Notes: generated by a model from the letters alone, not told the origin. Shown: positions 34,936 to 44,537, numbered from the stretch's first letter. The stretch is DNA of 64,000 bases from Streptomyces nodosus (GCF_008704995.1 NZ_CP023747.1:2010501-2074500); one strand, 5' to 3'. Numbers and translations: made by a program.

Positions 34936-36468
34936 TTGACATCCGTACACGAAGCGAATCCGCTTCGTGACGCCGCGGACCGACGGCTCCCGCGCATCGC
35001 GGGGCCGTCGGGCCTGGTCATCTTCGGCGTTACAGGCGATTTGTCGCGCAAGAAGCTGATGCCCGCCGTCTACGACCTCGCCAACCGTGGTCTGCTGCCG
35101 CCGGGCTTCTCCCTCGTCGGCTTCGCCCGCCGCGAGTGGCAGGACGAGGACTTCGCCCAGGAGGTCCATGACGCCGTCAAGCAGCATGCCCGCACGCCCT
35201 TCCGCGAGGAGGTCTGGCAGCAGCTGATCCAGGGCATGCGTTTCGTCCAGGGCACCTTCGACGACGACGACTCCTTCGAACGGCTGCGCGGCACCATCGA
35301 GGAGCTGGACAAGGCGCAGGGCACGGGCGGCAACTTCGCCTTCTATCTCTCTGTGCCGCCCCGGTCCTTCCCGGTGGTCATCCAGCAGCTGAAGAAGCAC
35401 GGTCTGGCCGACCAGACCGGCGGCTCCTGGCGGCGCGCGGTGATCGAGAAGCCCTTCGGCCACGATCTGAGGTCGGCCGAGGAGCTCAACGCGATCGTGC
35501 ACGAGGTCTTCGCCCCGGACCAGGTCTTCCGCATCGACCACTATCTGGGCAAGGAGACCGTCCAGAACATATTGGCGCTGCGCTTCGCCAACACGATGTT
35601 CGAGCCGATCTGGAACCGGTCCTTCGTGGACCATGTGCAGATCACCATGGCCGAGGACATCGGCATCGGCGGCCGGGCCGGCTACTACGACGGCATCGGT
35701 GCCGCCCGCGACGTCATCCAGAACCACCTGCTCCAGCTGCTGGCCCTCACGGCCATGGAGGAGCCCGCCTCCTTCGACGCGGATGCGCTCGCCGCCGAGA
35801 AGACCAAGGTCCTCGGGGCGGTCCGGCTGCCCAGAGAGCTGGGCCGGGACACCGTGTTCGCGCAGTACGCGGCCGGCTGGCAGGGCGGCGAGAAGGCGGT
35901 CGGCTATCTCCAGGAGGAGGGCATCGACCCCGCCTCCACGACCGACACCTATGCCGCGGTCAAGCTGGCCATCGACAACCGCCGCTGGGCGGGCGTGCCC
36001 TTCTATCTGCGCACCGGCAAGCGGCTGGGCCGCCGGGTCACCGAGATCGCGGTCGTCTTCCAGCGCGCCCCGCACTCCCCCTTCGACACCACCGCCACCG
36101 AGGAGCTCGGCCAGAACGCGGTCGTCATCCGCGTCCAGCCCGACGAGGGCGTCACCGTGCGCTTCGGCTCCAAGGTGCCGGGCACCTCGATGGAGATCCG
36201 GGACGTGTCCATGGACTTCGCCTACGGCGAGTCCTTCACCGAGTCCAGCCCGGAGGCCTACGAGCGCCTGATCCTGGACGTGCTGCTCGGGGACTCGAAC
36301 CTGTTCCCGCGCACCGAGGAGGTCGAGCTGTCCTGGAAGATCCTCGACCCGATCGAGGAGTACTGGGACACGCACGGCAAGCCCGCGCAGTACCCGGCCG
36401 GCACCTGGGGGCCCGTCGAGGCCGACGAGATGCTCGCACGAGACGGACGGAGCTGGCGCAGGCCATGA
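34936..36468 (+). CDS. zwf: Glucose-6-phosphate 1-dehydrogenase
   Basis: 510-aa NADP-linked enzyme that opens the oxidative pentose phosphate pathway. Nucleotide motif GVTGDLSRKKL at about 31-41, the signature RIDHYLGKE with catalytic histidine near 195, and EKPFGHD. It begins with a rare TTG codon, with GGAGG 10 bases before and only four bases after the tal stop. The 3' end overlaps opcA. The unusual start may limit its translation relative to tal. Confidence 0.97.
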   Translation: MTSVHEANPLRDAADRRLPRIAGPSGLVIFGVTGDLSRKKLMPAVYDLANRGLLPPGFSLVGFARREWQDEDFAQEVHDAVKQHARTPFREEVWQQLIQGMRFVQGTFDDDDSFERLRGTIEELDKAQGTGGNFAFYLSVPPRSFPVVIQQLKKHGLADQTGGSWRRAVIEKPFGHDLRSAEELNAIVHEVFAPDQVFRIDHYLGKETVQNILALRFANTMFEPIWNRSFVDHVQITMAEDIGIGGRAGYYDGIGAARDVIQNHLLQLLALTAMEEPASFDADALAAEKTKVLGAVRLPRELGRDTVFAQYAAGWQGGEKAVGYLQEEGIDPASTTDTYAAVKLAIDNRRWAGVPFYLRTGKRLGRRVTEIAVVFQRAPHSPFDTTATEELGQNAVVIRVQPDEGVTVRFGSKVPGTSMEIRDVSMDFAYGESFTESSPEAYERLILDVLLGDSNLFPRTEEVELSWKILDPIEEYWDTHGKPAQYPAGTWGPVEADEMLARDGRSWRRP

Positions 36469-37523
36469 AGATCGACCTCACGGACACCACGGCCAGCAAG
36501 ATCAACAAGGCGCTGGTGCAGGGACGCCGTGCCATCGGCACCCCCGCCGTGGGCATGGTGCTCACCCTGGTCATCGTCACCGACGAGGAGAACGCCTACG
36601 ACGCGCTGAAGTCCGCCAACGAGGCCTCGCGCGAGCACCCCTCGCGCACCCTGGTGGTCATCAAGCGGATCTCCCGTTCCCCGCGCGACCGCACCTCCTC
36701 CCGGCTGGACGCCGAGGTCCGGGTGGGCGCGGACGCGAGCACCGGGGAGACGGTGGTGCTGCGGCTGTACGGCGAAGTGGTGAACCACGCGGACTCCGTG
36801 GTGCTGCCGCTGCTGCTGCCGGACGCCCCCGTCGTGGTGTGGTGGCCGGCCGACGCGCCGCTCGACCCGGCCAACGACCCGCTGGGCGCGCTCGCCCAGC
36901 GCCGGGTCACGGACTCCTACACGGCCGAGGCCCCGGTGCGGGAGCTGAACGCCCGCGCCGACGCCTACACGCCCGGCGACACCGATCTGTCGTGGACCCG
37001 CATCACGCCCTGGCGCTCGATGCTGGCCGCGGCCCTCGACCAGGTCACCTGCGAGGTCACCACGGTCGAGGTGGAGGGCGAGGAGTTCAACCCGAGCTGT
37101 GAGCTGCTGGCGATGTGGCTCGCGGACCGGCTGGACGTGCCCGTCATGCGCTCCCGGTCCGCAGGGCCCGGCCTCACCGCCGTCCGGTTGGGCACCAGCT
37201 GCGGTCCGATCGTCCTCGACCGGGCGGACGGCTCGCTCGCCACGCTCTCCATCCACGGTCAGCCCGACCGCGCGGTGGCGCTGAAGCGGCGCGAGACCTC
37301 CGAGCTGATCGCGGAGGAGCTGCGCCGGCTCGACCCGGACGACACCTATGCCTCGGCGCTGCGCTACGGCGTGGACCGGCTGGGCGCCCCGGCGAAGCCC
37401 GCGGGAGCCCCGGCCGGGCAGCCCCCGGTGAAGGAGGCGGACGTGGCCGGAGGCCCCGAGCCGGGGCAGACGCAGGAATCGGCCCCGCAGTCCGGCTCCG
37501 CGCACCGGGCGGCGGCGCAGTGA
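36465..37523 (+). CDS. opcA: OpcA, assembly/redox factor of glucose-6-phosphate dehydrogenase
   Basis: 352-aa protein of the OpcA/G6PD-assembly family. N-terminal KINKALVQGRRA, a VVVWWPADAPLDPANDPLG block near 122-140 and SDLSWTRITPWR-like segment near 165 are typical. OpcA tunes G6PD activity, in cyanobacteria through thioredoxin. The C-terminal roughly 45 residues are Pro/Ala/Gly-rich and variable. Its ATG overlaps the zwf stop and its stop overlaps the pgl GTG. Confidence 0.95.
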   Translation: MKIDLTDTTASKINKALVQGRRAIGTPAVGMVLTLVIVTDEENAYDALKSANEASREHPSRTLVVIKRISRSPRDRTSSRLDAEVRVGADASTGETVVLRLYGEVVNHADSVVLPLLLPDAPVVVWWPADAPLDPANDPLGALAQRRVTDSYTAEAPVRELNARADAYTPGDTDLSWTRITPWRSMLAAALDQVTCEVTTVEVEGEEFNPSCELLAMWLADRLDVPVMRSRSAGPGLTAVRLGTSCGPIVLDRADGSLATLSIHGQPDRAVALKRRETSELIAEELRRLDPDDTYASALRYGVDRLGAPAKPAGAPAGQPPVKEADVAGGPEPGQTQESAPQSGSAHRAAAQ

Positions 37524-38302
37524 GCACCCCCCAGCTCGTCGTGCACCGCGACAAGGAGCTGATGGCCCAGGCCGCGGCGGCCCGGCTGATCACCAAGGTG
37601 GTGGACGCCCAGGCCTCGCGCGGCTCCGCCTCGGTGGTGCTCACCGGCGGGCGCAACGGCAACGGTCTGCTGGCCGCGCTCGCCGAGGCGCCCGCCCGGG
37701 ACGCCGTCGACTGGAGCCGCATCGACCTGTGGTGGGGCGACGAGCGCTATCTGCCGGAGGGCGACCCGGAACGCAACCACACCCAGGCCCGCGAGGCGCT
37801 GCTGGACGCCGTGCCGCTGGACCCGGAGCGGGTGCATCCCATGCCCGCCTCCGACGGTGCCTACGGCGCCGATGTGGACGCGGCGGCCGAGGCGTACGCG
37901 GCGGAGCTGGCCCGGGCCGCGGGGCCCGAGAACCACGGTGCGGTGCCCGCGTTCGACGTGCTGCTGCTGGGGGTGGGCCCGGACACGCATGTGGCCTCGC
38001 TCTTCCCCGAGCTGCCCGCGGTGCGGGAGACAGAGTCCCCGGTGGTCGGCGTGCACGGCGCGCCGAAGCCGCCGCCGACCCGGGTCACCCTGACCCTGCC
38101 CGCCATCCGGTCCGCCCGCGAGGTGTGGCTGCTGGCGGCCGGCGAGGACAAGGCCCGGGCGGTGGCCATCGCCCTGTCCGGCGCGGGCGAGATCCAGGCC
38201 CCGGCGGCCGGCGCGTACGGCAGGTCCCGCACCCTGTGGCTGCTGGACGCGGCAGCGGCGTCCCAGCTCCCGAGATCCCTGTACCCGCCCGCCTCACCGT
38301 GA
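37520..38302 (+). CDS. pgl: 6-Phosphogluconolactonase
   Basis: 260-aa NagB/DevB-type lactonase hydrolysing 6-phosphogluconolactone. Visible blocks: VVLTGGRNGN near 35-44, DLWWGDERYLP near 68 and LLLGVGPDTHVASLFP near 150-165. In the second step of the pathway it acts on the Zwf product. The GTG start at 37520 overlaps the opcA stop (GTGA); the open frame upstream is not used. A strong hairpin closes the operon 49 bases later. Confidence 0.96.
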   Translation: MSTPQLVVHRDKELMAQAAAARLITKVVDAQASRGSASVVLTGGRNGNGLLAALAEAPARDAVDWSRIDLWWGDERYLPEGDPERNHTQAREALLDAVPLDPERVHPMPASDGAYGADVDAAAEAYAAELARAAGPENHGAVPAFDVLLLGVGPDTHVASLFPELPAVRETESPVVGVHGAPKPPPTRVTLTLPAIRSAREVWLLAAGEDKARAVAIALSGAGEIQAPAAGAYGRSRTLWLLDAAAASQLPRSLYPPASP

Positions 38303-38350
38303 GGAACGCGCGGCGGCTCCCCCGGCGAAACGCCGGACGGGCCGTGCCGG

Positions 38351-38383
38351 TGCCCCGGGCTCCGCAAGTCGGAGCCCGGGGCA
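38351..38383. terminator. Terminator of the pentose phosphate operon
   Basis: Perfect 14-bp stem, TGCCCCGGGCTCCG (38351-38364) with CGGAGCCCGGGGCA (38370-38383), loop CAAGT. It follows the pgl stop by 48 bases. Confidence 0.88.
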
Positions 38384-38444
38384 TGGTGCTGTAGCGACCC
38401 ATTTTCGGGTGACACCCGCGCGGTGACGCTGCGAGCATCTGCGG

Positions 38445-39230
38445 ATGCTCATACTTGCCGATGATCTCGGCCGTCTTTCCTATGCCGTCGAGGGCGACGG
38501 ACCCCCTGTCGTCCTTGTGCACGCGGGCGTCGCCGATCACCGTATGTGGGACGCGATCGTGCCCGGTCTCGCGGAGCGGCACACCGTCGTCCGGTACGAC
38601 CTGCGGGGCTTCGGTGCGTCCGAGCCCCCGACCGGCCCGTTCGACGAGGCCGACGATCTGCGCCGTCTCCTGGACCGTCTCGGGCATGAACGGGTCCGGC
38701 TCGTCGGCGCGTCCTGGGGCGGTCGGGTGGCCCTGAACTTCGCTCTGGCCCACCCGGACCGGGTGTGTTCCCTGGCACTGCTCGCCCCGCCCTGGCCGGG
38801 ATACGACTGGTCCGCGGACATGGTCGCGTACGACGAGGCGGAGACGGCGGCCCTGGCCTCGGGGGACATGGAGGCCGCCGTCCGTGTCAACCTGGACATG
38901 TGGCTGCGCGGGCCGGCTCGAGAGTGGGAGGACGTCGCGCCCGGTCTCGCCGACGGGCTCCGCGGGCCGATGCGCACGTCGCTGGTCAATCAGGGCGTCG
39001 TGGAGGAGCACTCCCGGTCCACCGCGCCCGGCGATCTCGCCGCTGTCTCCGTCCCCGTGCTGGTGGGGACCGGACGGCTGGACGTCGCCGACTTCCAGGA
39101 CATCGGCCGGCGGTACGCCGCCGAGATCCCCGGTGCCAGTCTGGTCGAGTTCCCCACCGCGGCTCATCTCATCGCACTGGACGCGCCCGCCGAACTGTTG
39201 TCGGTACTGGTCCCGTTCCTCGACCTGTAG
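38445..39230 (+). CDS. Alpha/beta hydrolase
   Basis: 261-aa alpha/beta hydrolase-fold protein. Oxyanion region PVVLVHAGVADHRMWD near 21-36, nucleophile elbow GASWGG near 88-93 with the serine, acid DVADF near 210 and histidine in FPTAAHLIALDAP near 235. The family covers esterases, lactonases and C-C hydrolases, so the substrate cannot be told. It stands alone between two hairpins. Confidence 0.88.
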   Translation: MLILADDLGRLSYAVEGDGPPVVLVHAGVADHRMWDAIVPGLAERHTVVRYDLRGFGASEPPTGPFDEADDLRRLLDRLGHERVRLVGASWGGRVALNFALAHPDRVCSLALLAPPWPGYDWSADMVAYDEAETAALASGDMEAAVRVNLDMWLRGPAREWEDVAPGLADGLRGPMRTSLVNQGVVEEHSRSTAPGDLAAVSVPVLVGTGRLDVADFQDIGRRYAAEIPGASLVEFPTAAHLIALDAPAELLSVLVPFLDL

Positions 39231-39250
39231 GGGCCCGCCCTGACAAACGA

Positions 39251-39287
39251 CGGGCGGGAGGACGCCTGCCCGCGCCCGTCCCGCCCG
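39251..39287. terminator. Bidirectional terminator between hydrolase and ABC operon
   Basis: Arms CGGGCGGGA (39251-39259) and TCCCGCCCG (39279-39287) pair perfectly in the 72-bp gap between converging genes. Confidence 0.7.
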
Positions 39288-39302
39288 CCCGCTTACGCGC
39301 CC

Positions 39303-40142
39303 CTACTTCACCGACCCGGCCATGACTCCCTGGACGAAGTGCCGCTGGAAGGCGAAGAACACCGCCACCGGAACGATCAGGGACAGGAAGGCCCCGGGGG
39401 CCAGGACATCGATGTTGCTGCCGAACTGCCGTAGCTGGGTCTGGAGTTCCACGGTCAGCGGCTGGGAGGAGCCGTCGGCGAACAGCAGGGCCACCAGCAT
39501 GTCGTTCCACACCCAGAGGAACTGGAAGATGGCCAGGCTGGCGAGGGCGGGCCGGCCCACGGGCAGCACCAGGCGGGTGAAGATCCGCCATTCGCTGCCG
39601 CCGTCCATCCGCGCCGCCTCCAGCATCTCCTTGGGCATCTCGGCGAAGTAGTTCCGCAGCAGGAACACCGCGAACGGCAGTCCGTACGCCACATGGAACA
39701 GCACCACTCCGGGGATGGTGCCGAACAGCCCCAGCTGCCCGAAGAGTTTGGCGACCGGCAGCAGACCGATCTGCACCGGCACCACCAGCAGCGCCACCAC
39801 CAGCAGGAAGAGCGGTTCACGGGCCGGGAAGTCCAGCCAGGCGAAGGCATATCCGGCGAGCGCCGCGATGATGACGACCAGCGCGGTGGTGGGCACCGAG
39901 ATCATCACGGTGTTCCAGAACGCCTGGGTCATCCCGGCGTTCTTCAGCAGCGCCGAGTAGTTGTCGAAGGACATCTGTGCCGGGGCGGACAGCGCCGTCC
40001 ACCAGCCGCCCTTCGCGGTGTCCTCGGGCGAGCGCAGCGACGCGACGAACAACCCCGCCAGGGGGGTCAGCCAGATCAGCCCGACCACCACGAGGAACGC
40101 CTGGACCAGACCGTTGCCCAGGCCGCGCCTGATCGCGTTCAT
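39303..40142 (-). CDS. Sugar ABC permease, MalG type
   Basis: 279 aa, about six membrane helices, EAA loop EAARMDGGSEWRIFTRLVLP near 188. It is the last gene of an alpha-glucosidase/importer operon; with the MalF-type protein upstream it would import an alpha-glucoside. The ATG at 40142 overlaps the previous stop (ATGA). Confidence 0.92.
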   Translation of the reverse strand: MNAIRRGLGNGLVQAFLVVVGLIWLTPLAGLFVASLRSPEDTAKGGWWTALSAPAQMSFDNYSALLKNAGMTQAFWNTVMISVPTTALVVIIAALAGYAFAWLDFPAREPLFLLVVALLVVPVQIGLLPVAKLFGQLGLFGTIPGVVLFHVAYGLPFAVFLLRNYFAEMPKEMLEAARMDGGSEWRIFTRLVLPVGRPALASLAIFQFLWVWNDMLVALLFADGSSQPLTVELQTQLRQFGSNIDVLAPGAFLSLIVPVAVFFAFQRHFVQGVMAGSVK

Positions 40143-41503
40143 CGCTGACTCCTTCGGAAACGACGGACGTTGAAGACCATCGCGGGGATCACCAGCAGCA
40201 GCAGAAGCACGCCGAGCGCGCTGCCGAGGCCCTGGTTGTTGCCGCCGCCGAAAGACACCAGCCACATCTGGGTCGCGAGCACGGTCGCGTCCTCCTGCAC
40301 CGGACCGGGCGCGATGATGTAGACGAGGTCGAAGACCTTCATCACATTGATCACCAGGGTCACGAAGACCACGGTGAGCACCGGTGCGAGCAGCGGCACC
40401 GTGATCCGGCGGAAGATCTGCCACTCGTTCGCCCCGTCGATCCGCGCCGCCTCCAGCGCGTCCCGCGGCAGGGTGGACAGGCCCGCGCCGATCAGCACCA
40501 TGGCGAAGCCGGTCCAGATCCACAGATAGGCCCCGATGATCGCCGGTGTGACGAGTGTCGGGCCGAGCCAGGAGATCCCCTGGTAGGGCGGTGCGAAGTT
40601 GGACGCCGGCAGCTTCAGCGTGTACGAGCCGGCGGCCAGCTGGGAGAAGTGGAAGGAGCCGTCGGACGCGGTGGTGGTGCTCGCGACGGTCCGGCCGTCG
40701 CGCAGCGCCTCCACCCGCATCTTCGGCAGGCCGCTCTCCTGCGCGTCGACCTTGCCCTGCTGTCCGCCCCCGCCGGGCGTGAAGTCCAGATAGACCACGC
40801 CGCGCAGCTCGTCGGCGGCCGCCTTGCGCCCGGCCGCCGCGGCGGCGGGTTCGGCCCCCGCGGGCAGGTCCTTGGGCAGGACGCCGACCATGGGCAGCAC
40901 CACCGAGTCACCCGGCGAGACGCCCGCACGGGTGCGGTAGGAGCCGTCCGCGGACGCGCTCAGCGCCTCCCCCTCACGGGCCCGGGCCGTCGGGTACGAC
41001 GAGGAGCCCTTGAAGGCGTCGTGGACCGAGACCACGGCGGCGTTCAGCACACCCTTGTCCGGGTCCTCGTCATAGGCGAGCCGGAAGGTGATGCCCGCGG
41101 CGAGGAAGGACACCGCCATCGGCATGAACAGCAGCAGCTTGAACGCCGTCGCCCAGCGGACCTTCTCCACCAGCACGGCCAGGATCAGTCCGAGCCCGGT
41201 CAGCAGCGCCGGGGCCACCACCACCCAGATGGTGGTGTTGCGGATGGCCTTCAGCGTCGCCGGGTCGCGGAACATCTCGGTGTAGTTCTCGCCGCCCACG
41301 AACCGGTTCCCGGAGGCGTCGAAGAAGCTGCGCCCGATCGAGAACAGCACCGGGTAGACGACGAGGGCGCCCAGCAGCAGCAAGGCGGGGAAGGCGAACA
41401 GCAGGGCGGCGGCCCGCCCGCGCCGCCGCGCGCGCCGGGCGCGTTCCGCGCCGGCCGCGGGCGGCGGCGGGCCCGCCTCTTTCACGAGCGTGGTGGCGGT
41501 CAT
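40139..41503 (-). CDS. Sugar ABC permease, MalF type, with an extracytoplasmic Cna-B-like insert
   Basis: 454 aa, much longer than the usual 290-320 aa of Gram-positive MalF-type permeases. Hydrophobic segments at about 30-55, 90-115 and 120-145 are followed by a polar insert of about 170 residues (145-315), then further helices with the EAA loop EAARIDGANEWQIFRRITVP. The insert ends with a short beta-domain of prealbumin/carboxypeptidase-regulatory type (YLDFTPGGGG, MRVEALRDGRTVASTTT, DGSFHFSQLAAGSYTLKLP). Its place recalls the P2 loop of E. coli MalF, which touches the binding protein. Six bases separate it from the binding-protein gene. Confidence 0.9.
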   Translation of the reverse strand: MTATTLVKEAGPPPPAAGAERARRARRRGRAAALLFAFPALLLLGALVVYPVLFSIGRSFFDASGNRFVGGENYTEMFRDPATLKAIRNTTIWVVVAPALLTGLGLILAVLVEKVRWATAFKLLLFMPMAVSFLAAGITFRLAYDEDPDKGVLNAAVVSVHDAFKGSSSYPTARAREGEALSASADGSYRTRAGVSPGDSVVLPMVGVLPKDLPAGAEPAAAAAGRKAAADELRGVVYLDFTPGGGGQQGKVDAQESGLPKMRVEALRDGRTVASTTTASDGSFHFSQLAAGSYTLKLPASNFAPPYQGISWLGPTLVTPAIIGAYLWIWTGFAMVLIGAGLSTLPRDALEAARIDGANEWQIFRRITVPLLAPVLTVVFVTLVINVMKVFDLVYIIAPGPVQEDATVLATQMWLVSFGGGNNQGLGSALGVLLLLLVIPAMVFNVRRFRRSQR

Positions 41504-41509
41504 GCCCGG

Positions 41510-42841
41510 TCAGCCCCGGTACGCCTTGGCCGCCGCGTCCTCCAGCTTGGCCGCGGTCGCCTTGGGGTCGGAGGGGTCGCGCAGGAAGTCCTGGAGGAGC
41601 TTCCACTCGCCGACGCCCTTGGTGCCGCCGAAGGCCGCCGGCGCCATGTCCGACATGTCGTAGCGCACCGAGTCCGCGTCACCGGCCTCGATCAGCGACT
41701 TGGCGGTGGCACGGGTGACGTCGTCGCTGTAGGAGGCGAGGTCGAGCTTCTTGTTCGGGGACAGGAAGCCGCCCGCCTTCGCCCACACGGCGGAGGCCTC
41801 CGGGGTCGCCAGGTACTCCAGGAGCTTCATGCCGGCCTTGGCGTTCTTGCCGTCCTTGAGGGCGACCGCTGCGTCACCGCCGCTGACCACGGGCGCGTTG
41901 CCGCCGTCGACCGCCGGGAACGGGAAGAAGTCGGCGTCCTTGCCGATGGTCCTGCCGAACTGGTCGTGGGCGACGCCGGCGACGAAGTCGCCCTCGTAGA
42001 CCATGCCGGCCTCGGGCTTGGGACCGAAGACCTTCTCCACGGAACCCGGGAAGTCGGTGTTCAGGGCACCCTTCTGGCCGCCCGCGATCAGCTGCTTGTC
42101 CTTGAAGAGCTTGCCGAGGGTGCCGAGCGCCTTGACCACGCTCGCGTCAGTCCACTTCAGCTCGTGGGACGCCAGGGCGTCGTACTTCTCGGGCCCGGCC
42201 TGGGAGAGATAGATGTTCTCGAACCAGTCGGTGAGCGTCCAGCCGTCCTGTCCGGCGACCGCGAAGGCGGCGAGGCCCGAGTCGGAGACGGTGTGCCCGG
42301 CCTTCAGCATCTCGTCGTAGGTCTTCGGCGCCTCGATGCCGGCCTGGGTGAAGGCGTCCGGGCTGTACCAGACGGTCGACTTGTGGGCGGCCTTGAAGTA
42401 CAGGCCGTAGAGGGTGCCGTCGACGCTGCCGTAGCTCTGCCACACCTTCGCGTAGCCGTCGTTCACGCTCTTCTGCGCGGTCTCGGACAGCGGCTTGAGC
42501 CAGCCCTCCTTGGCGAACTGCTGGAGCACGCCGACCTGCGGGACCATCACGACATCGGGTGCGTTGCCGCCCTCGATCTTGCTGCCGACGACCGTGGAGA
42601 CATTGTCGCCGGTGGAGATGAACTGCGTCTTGGCGCCGGTCTTCTCGGTGAACGCGTCCAGCACCTTCTGGAAGTTCTTCTGCTCGCTGCCGGACCAGAC
42701 ACCGGCCACGGTGACGGTCTGGCCGCTGAGCTCCTTGTCGCCGCCGCCCGCGGACACGGGCTCGCCGCCGCAGGCGGTGGCGCCGAGCGCCAGGACGAGG
42801 GCGGTGCAACCGGTGAGGAGGGTGGTACGTCGTCTCATCAT
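41510..42841 (-). CDS. Alpha-glucoside ABC transporter substrate-binding lipoprotein
   Basis: 443-aa extracellular solute-binding protein, family 1. Signal: basic MMRRR, hydrophobic core, and cysteine in ATAC near residue 24 for lipidation. Mature part has the family's GGNAPDVVMVPQVGVLQQFA region and DAAVALKDGKNAKAGMKLLEYL. Presents the sugar to the permeases downstream. AAGGGA precedes the first of two adjacent ATGs. No ATPase gene is in the operon. Confidence 0.92.
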   Translation of the reverse strand: MMRRRTTLLTGCTALVLALGATACGGEPVSAGGGDKELSGQTVTVAGVWSGSEQKNFQKVLDAFTEKTGAKTQFISTGDNVSTVVGSKIEGGNAPDVVMVPQVGVLQQFAKEGWLKPLSETAQKSVNDGYAKVWQSYGSVDGTLYGLYFKAAHKSTVWYSPDAFTQAGIEAPKTYDEMLKAGHTVSDSGLAAFAVAGQDGWTLTDWFENIYLSQAGPEKYDALASHELKWTDASVVKALGTLGKLFKDKQLIAGGQKGALNTDFPGSVEKVFGPKPEAGMVYEGDFVAGVAHDQFGRTIGKDADFFPFPAVDGGNAPVVSGGDAAVALKDGKNAKAGMKLLEYLATPEASAVWAKAGGFLSPNKKLDLASYSDDVTRATAKSLIEAGDADSVRYDMSDMAPAAFGGTKGVGEWKLLQDFLRDPSDPKATAAKLEDAAAKAYRG

Positions 42842-42890
42842 CGTTGATGTCCCTTCGAGAGAGTGGGAGTTGACGGGAACCGGAGGAGGA

Positions 42891-44537
42891 TCAGAGGCCG
42901 CTGCCGTCGCTGATCCACCACGCGGCGGTCGAGCCGGGGAGTTCTCCGGGCGGGCAGGGGCCGCTGGCGAGCAGCGGGGTGCCCGGGACCGGGGCGGTCG
43001 TGGGTGCCGTGCCGAAGTTGACGGCGCAGACCAGGTCGTCGCCGCGGACGAAGGCGAGCACGTCGGGCGGGGTGTCGAGCCAGCGCAGGGTGCCCTCGCC
43101 TAGCTGGGCCAGCGCGGTGCGCAGTTGGAGGCCGTCGCGGTACAGATGCCAGAAGGAGCGGGTGTCGGCGAGGGCACGGTCGGTGGCGTGCTCGGCGAAC
43201 CAGTCCGGCTGCGGCAGCCACGGCTTGGCGCCCTCTGCCCCTGAGGTGAAGCCGAACGGGGAGGCGTGTCCCGACCAGGGCAGCGGCACCCGGCAGCCGT
43301 CGCGGACGCGGGCGCGGCTTCCGGTGCGCCGGAAGATCGGGTCGGTGAGCACGTCGTCGGGCAGGTCGACGACCTCCGGCAGCCCCAGTTCCTCGCCCTG
43401 GTAGATATAGGCGGCGCCGGGCAGCGCGAGCATCAGCAACGCGGCGGCGCGGGCCCGGGCGGCACCCAGGCCGCTGCCCTCGACGGCCGGTTCCCCGTAG
43501 CGGGTGACGGTGCGGACCTGGTCGTGGTTGTTGAGCACCCAGGTGACCGTGGAGCCGGTGCCGGCGATGTCCTGCATGGCCTCGGAGACGACCTTGCGGA
43601 AGGCGTCCGGGTCCCAGGGGGCGCTGAGCAGGTCGAAGAAGAAGGCCTGGTGGAGCTCGTCCGGGCGGACGTACTGCGCGTGTTCGCGGGCGGTGGGCAC
43701 CGAGACCTCGCCGACCAGGAGCCGCTCACGGCCGTCGCGTGCCGTGTACTCCTCGCACACCGCGCGCCAGTGCCGCCACACCTCGTGCACCTCGGGCTGG
43801 TTCCAGGCGAGCGGGTTGACCGAGTCGCGGGTGCGGGCGTCGGCCTCCGGGTCCGGGGAGTCGGGCAGTTCGGGGTGCTTGAAGAGTCCGGCGGCGACAT
43901 CGATACGGAAGCCGTCGACGCCCCGGTCCAGCCAGAAGCGCAGCGCATGGTCGAAGTGGGCGGCGATCTCGGGGTTGCGCCAGTTCCAGTCGGGCTGCTC
44001 GGGGGTGAACATATGCAGATACCACTGGCCGGGGGTCCCGTCCGCCTCGGTGACCCGGCTCCAGGCCGGACCGCCGAACATGGCGTGCCAGTTGTTGGGC
44101 GGCTCGGCGCCGCCGGGGCCGCGGCCCTCGGCGAAGTGGAAGCGGGCCCGGGCCGGGCTGCCGGGCGCGGAGGCGAGCGCCTCGCGGAACCACGGGTGCT
44201 CGCTGGAGCAGTGGTTGGGGACGATGTCGAGGAGCACCTTGATGCCGAGGCGCCGGGCGGCCGCCATCAGCCGGTCGAACTCGTCGAGATCCCCGAAGAG
44301 CGGGTCGACGTCGCAGTAGTCGGAGACGTCGTAGCCGTGGTCGTGCTGGGGCGAGGGAAAGAACGGGCTCAGCCAGATCCCGTCCACGCCGAGCTTCTTC
44401 AGATACGGCAGCCCTGCTCTGACCCCGGCCAGATCGCCGATGCCGTCACCGGTGCTGTCCAGGAAGCTGCGGACATACACCTGGTAGATCACTGCATCGC
44501 GCCACCAGCGGTGGGTGTCGATGTGCTTGAGACTCAC
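42891..44537 (-). CDS. GH13 alpha-glucosidase
   Basis: 548-aa cytoplasmic (no signal peptide) alpha-amylase family enzyme releasing glucose from alpha-glucosides such as maltose, isomaltose or trehalose-like sugars. The catalytic triad is visible: nucleophile D213 (GFRIDVAAG), acid/base E277 (LLVGEVSVP) and D339 in NNHDQVR. First barrel motif DIVPNHCS near 104. Overall it looks like the GH13 subfamily 30/23 group of actinobacterial alpha-glucosidases. First gene of the operon; the GTG start has only a weak ribosome binding site. Confidence 0.93.
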   Translation of the reverse strand: MSLKHIDTHRWWRDAVIYQVYVRSFLDSTGDGIGDLAGVRAGLPYLKKLGVDGIWLSPFFPSPQHDHGYDVSDYCDVDPLFGDLDEFDRLMAAARRLGIKVLLDIVPNHCSSEHPWFREALASAPGSPARARFHFAEGRGPGGAEPPNNWHAMFGGPAWSRVTEADGTPGQWYLHMFTPEQPDWNWRNPEIAAHFDHALRFWLDRGVDGFRIDVAAGLFKHPELPDSPDPEADARTRDSVNPLAWNQPEVHEVWRHWRAVCEEYTARDGRERLLVGEVSVPTAREHAQYVRPDELHQAFFFDLLSAPWDPDAFRKVVSEAMQDIAGTGSTVTWVLNNHDQVRTVTRYGEPAVEGSGLGAARARAAALLMLALPGAAYIYQGEELGLPEVVDLPDDVLTDPIFRRTGSRARVRDGCRVPLPWSGHASPFGFTSGAEGAKPWLPQPDWFAEHATDRALADTRSFWHLYRDGLQLRTALAQLGEGTLRWLDTPPDVLAFVRGDDLVCAVNFGTAPTTAPVPGTPLLASGPCPPGELPGSTAAWWISDGSGL

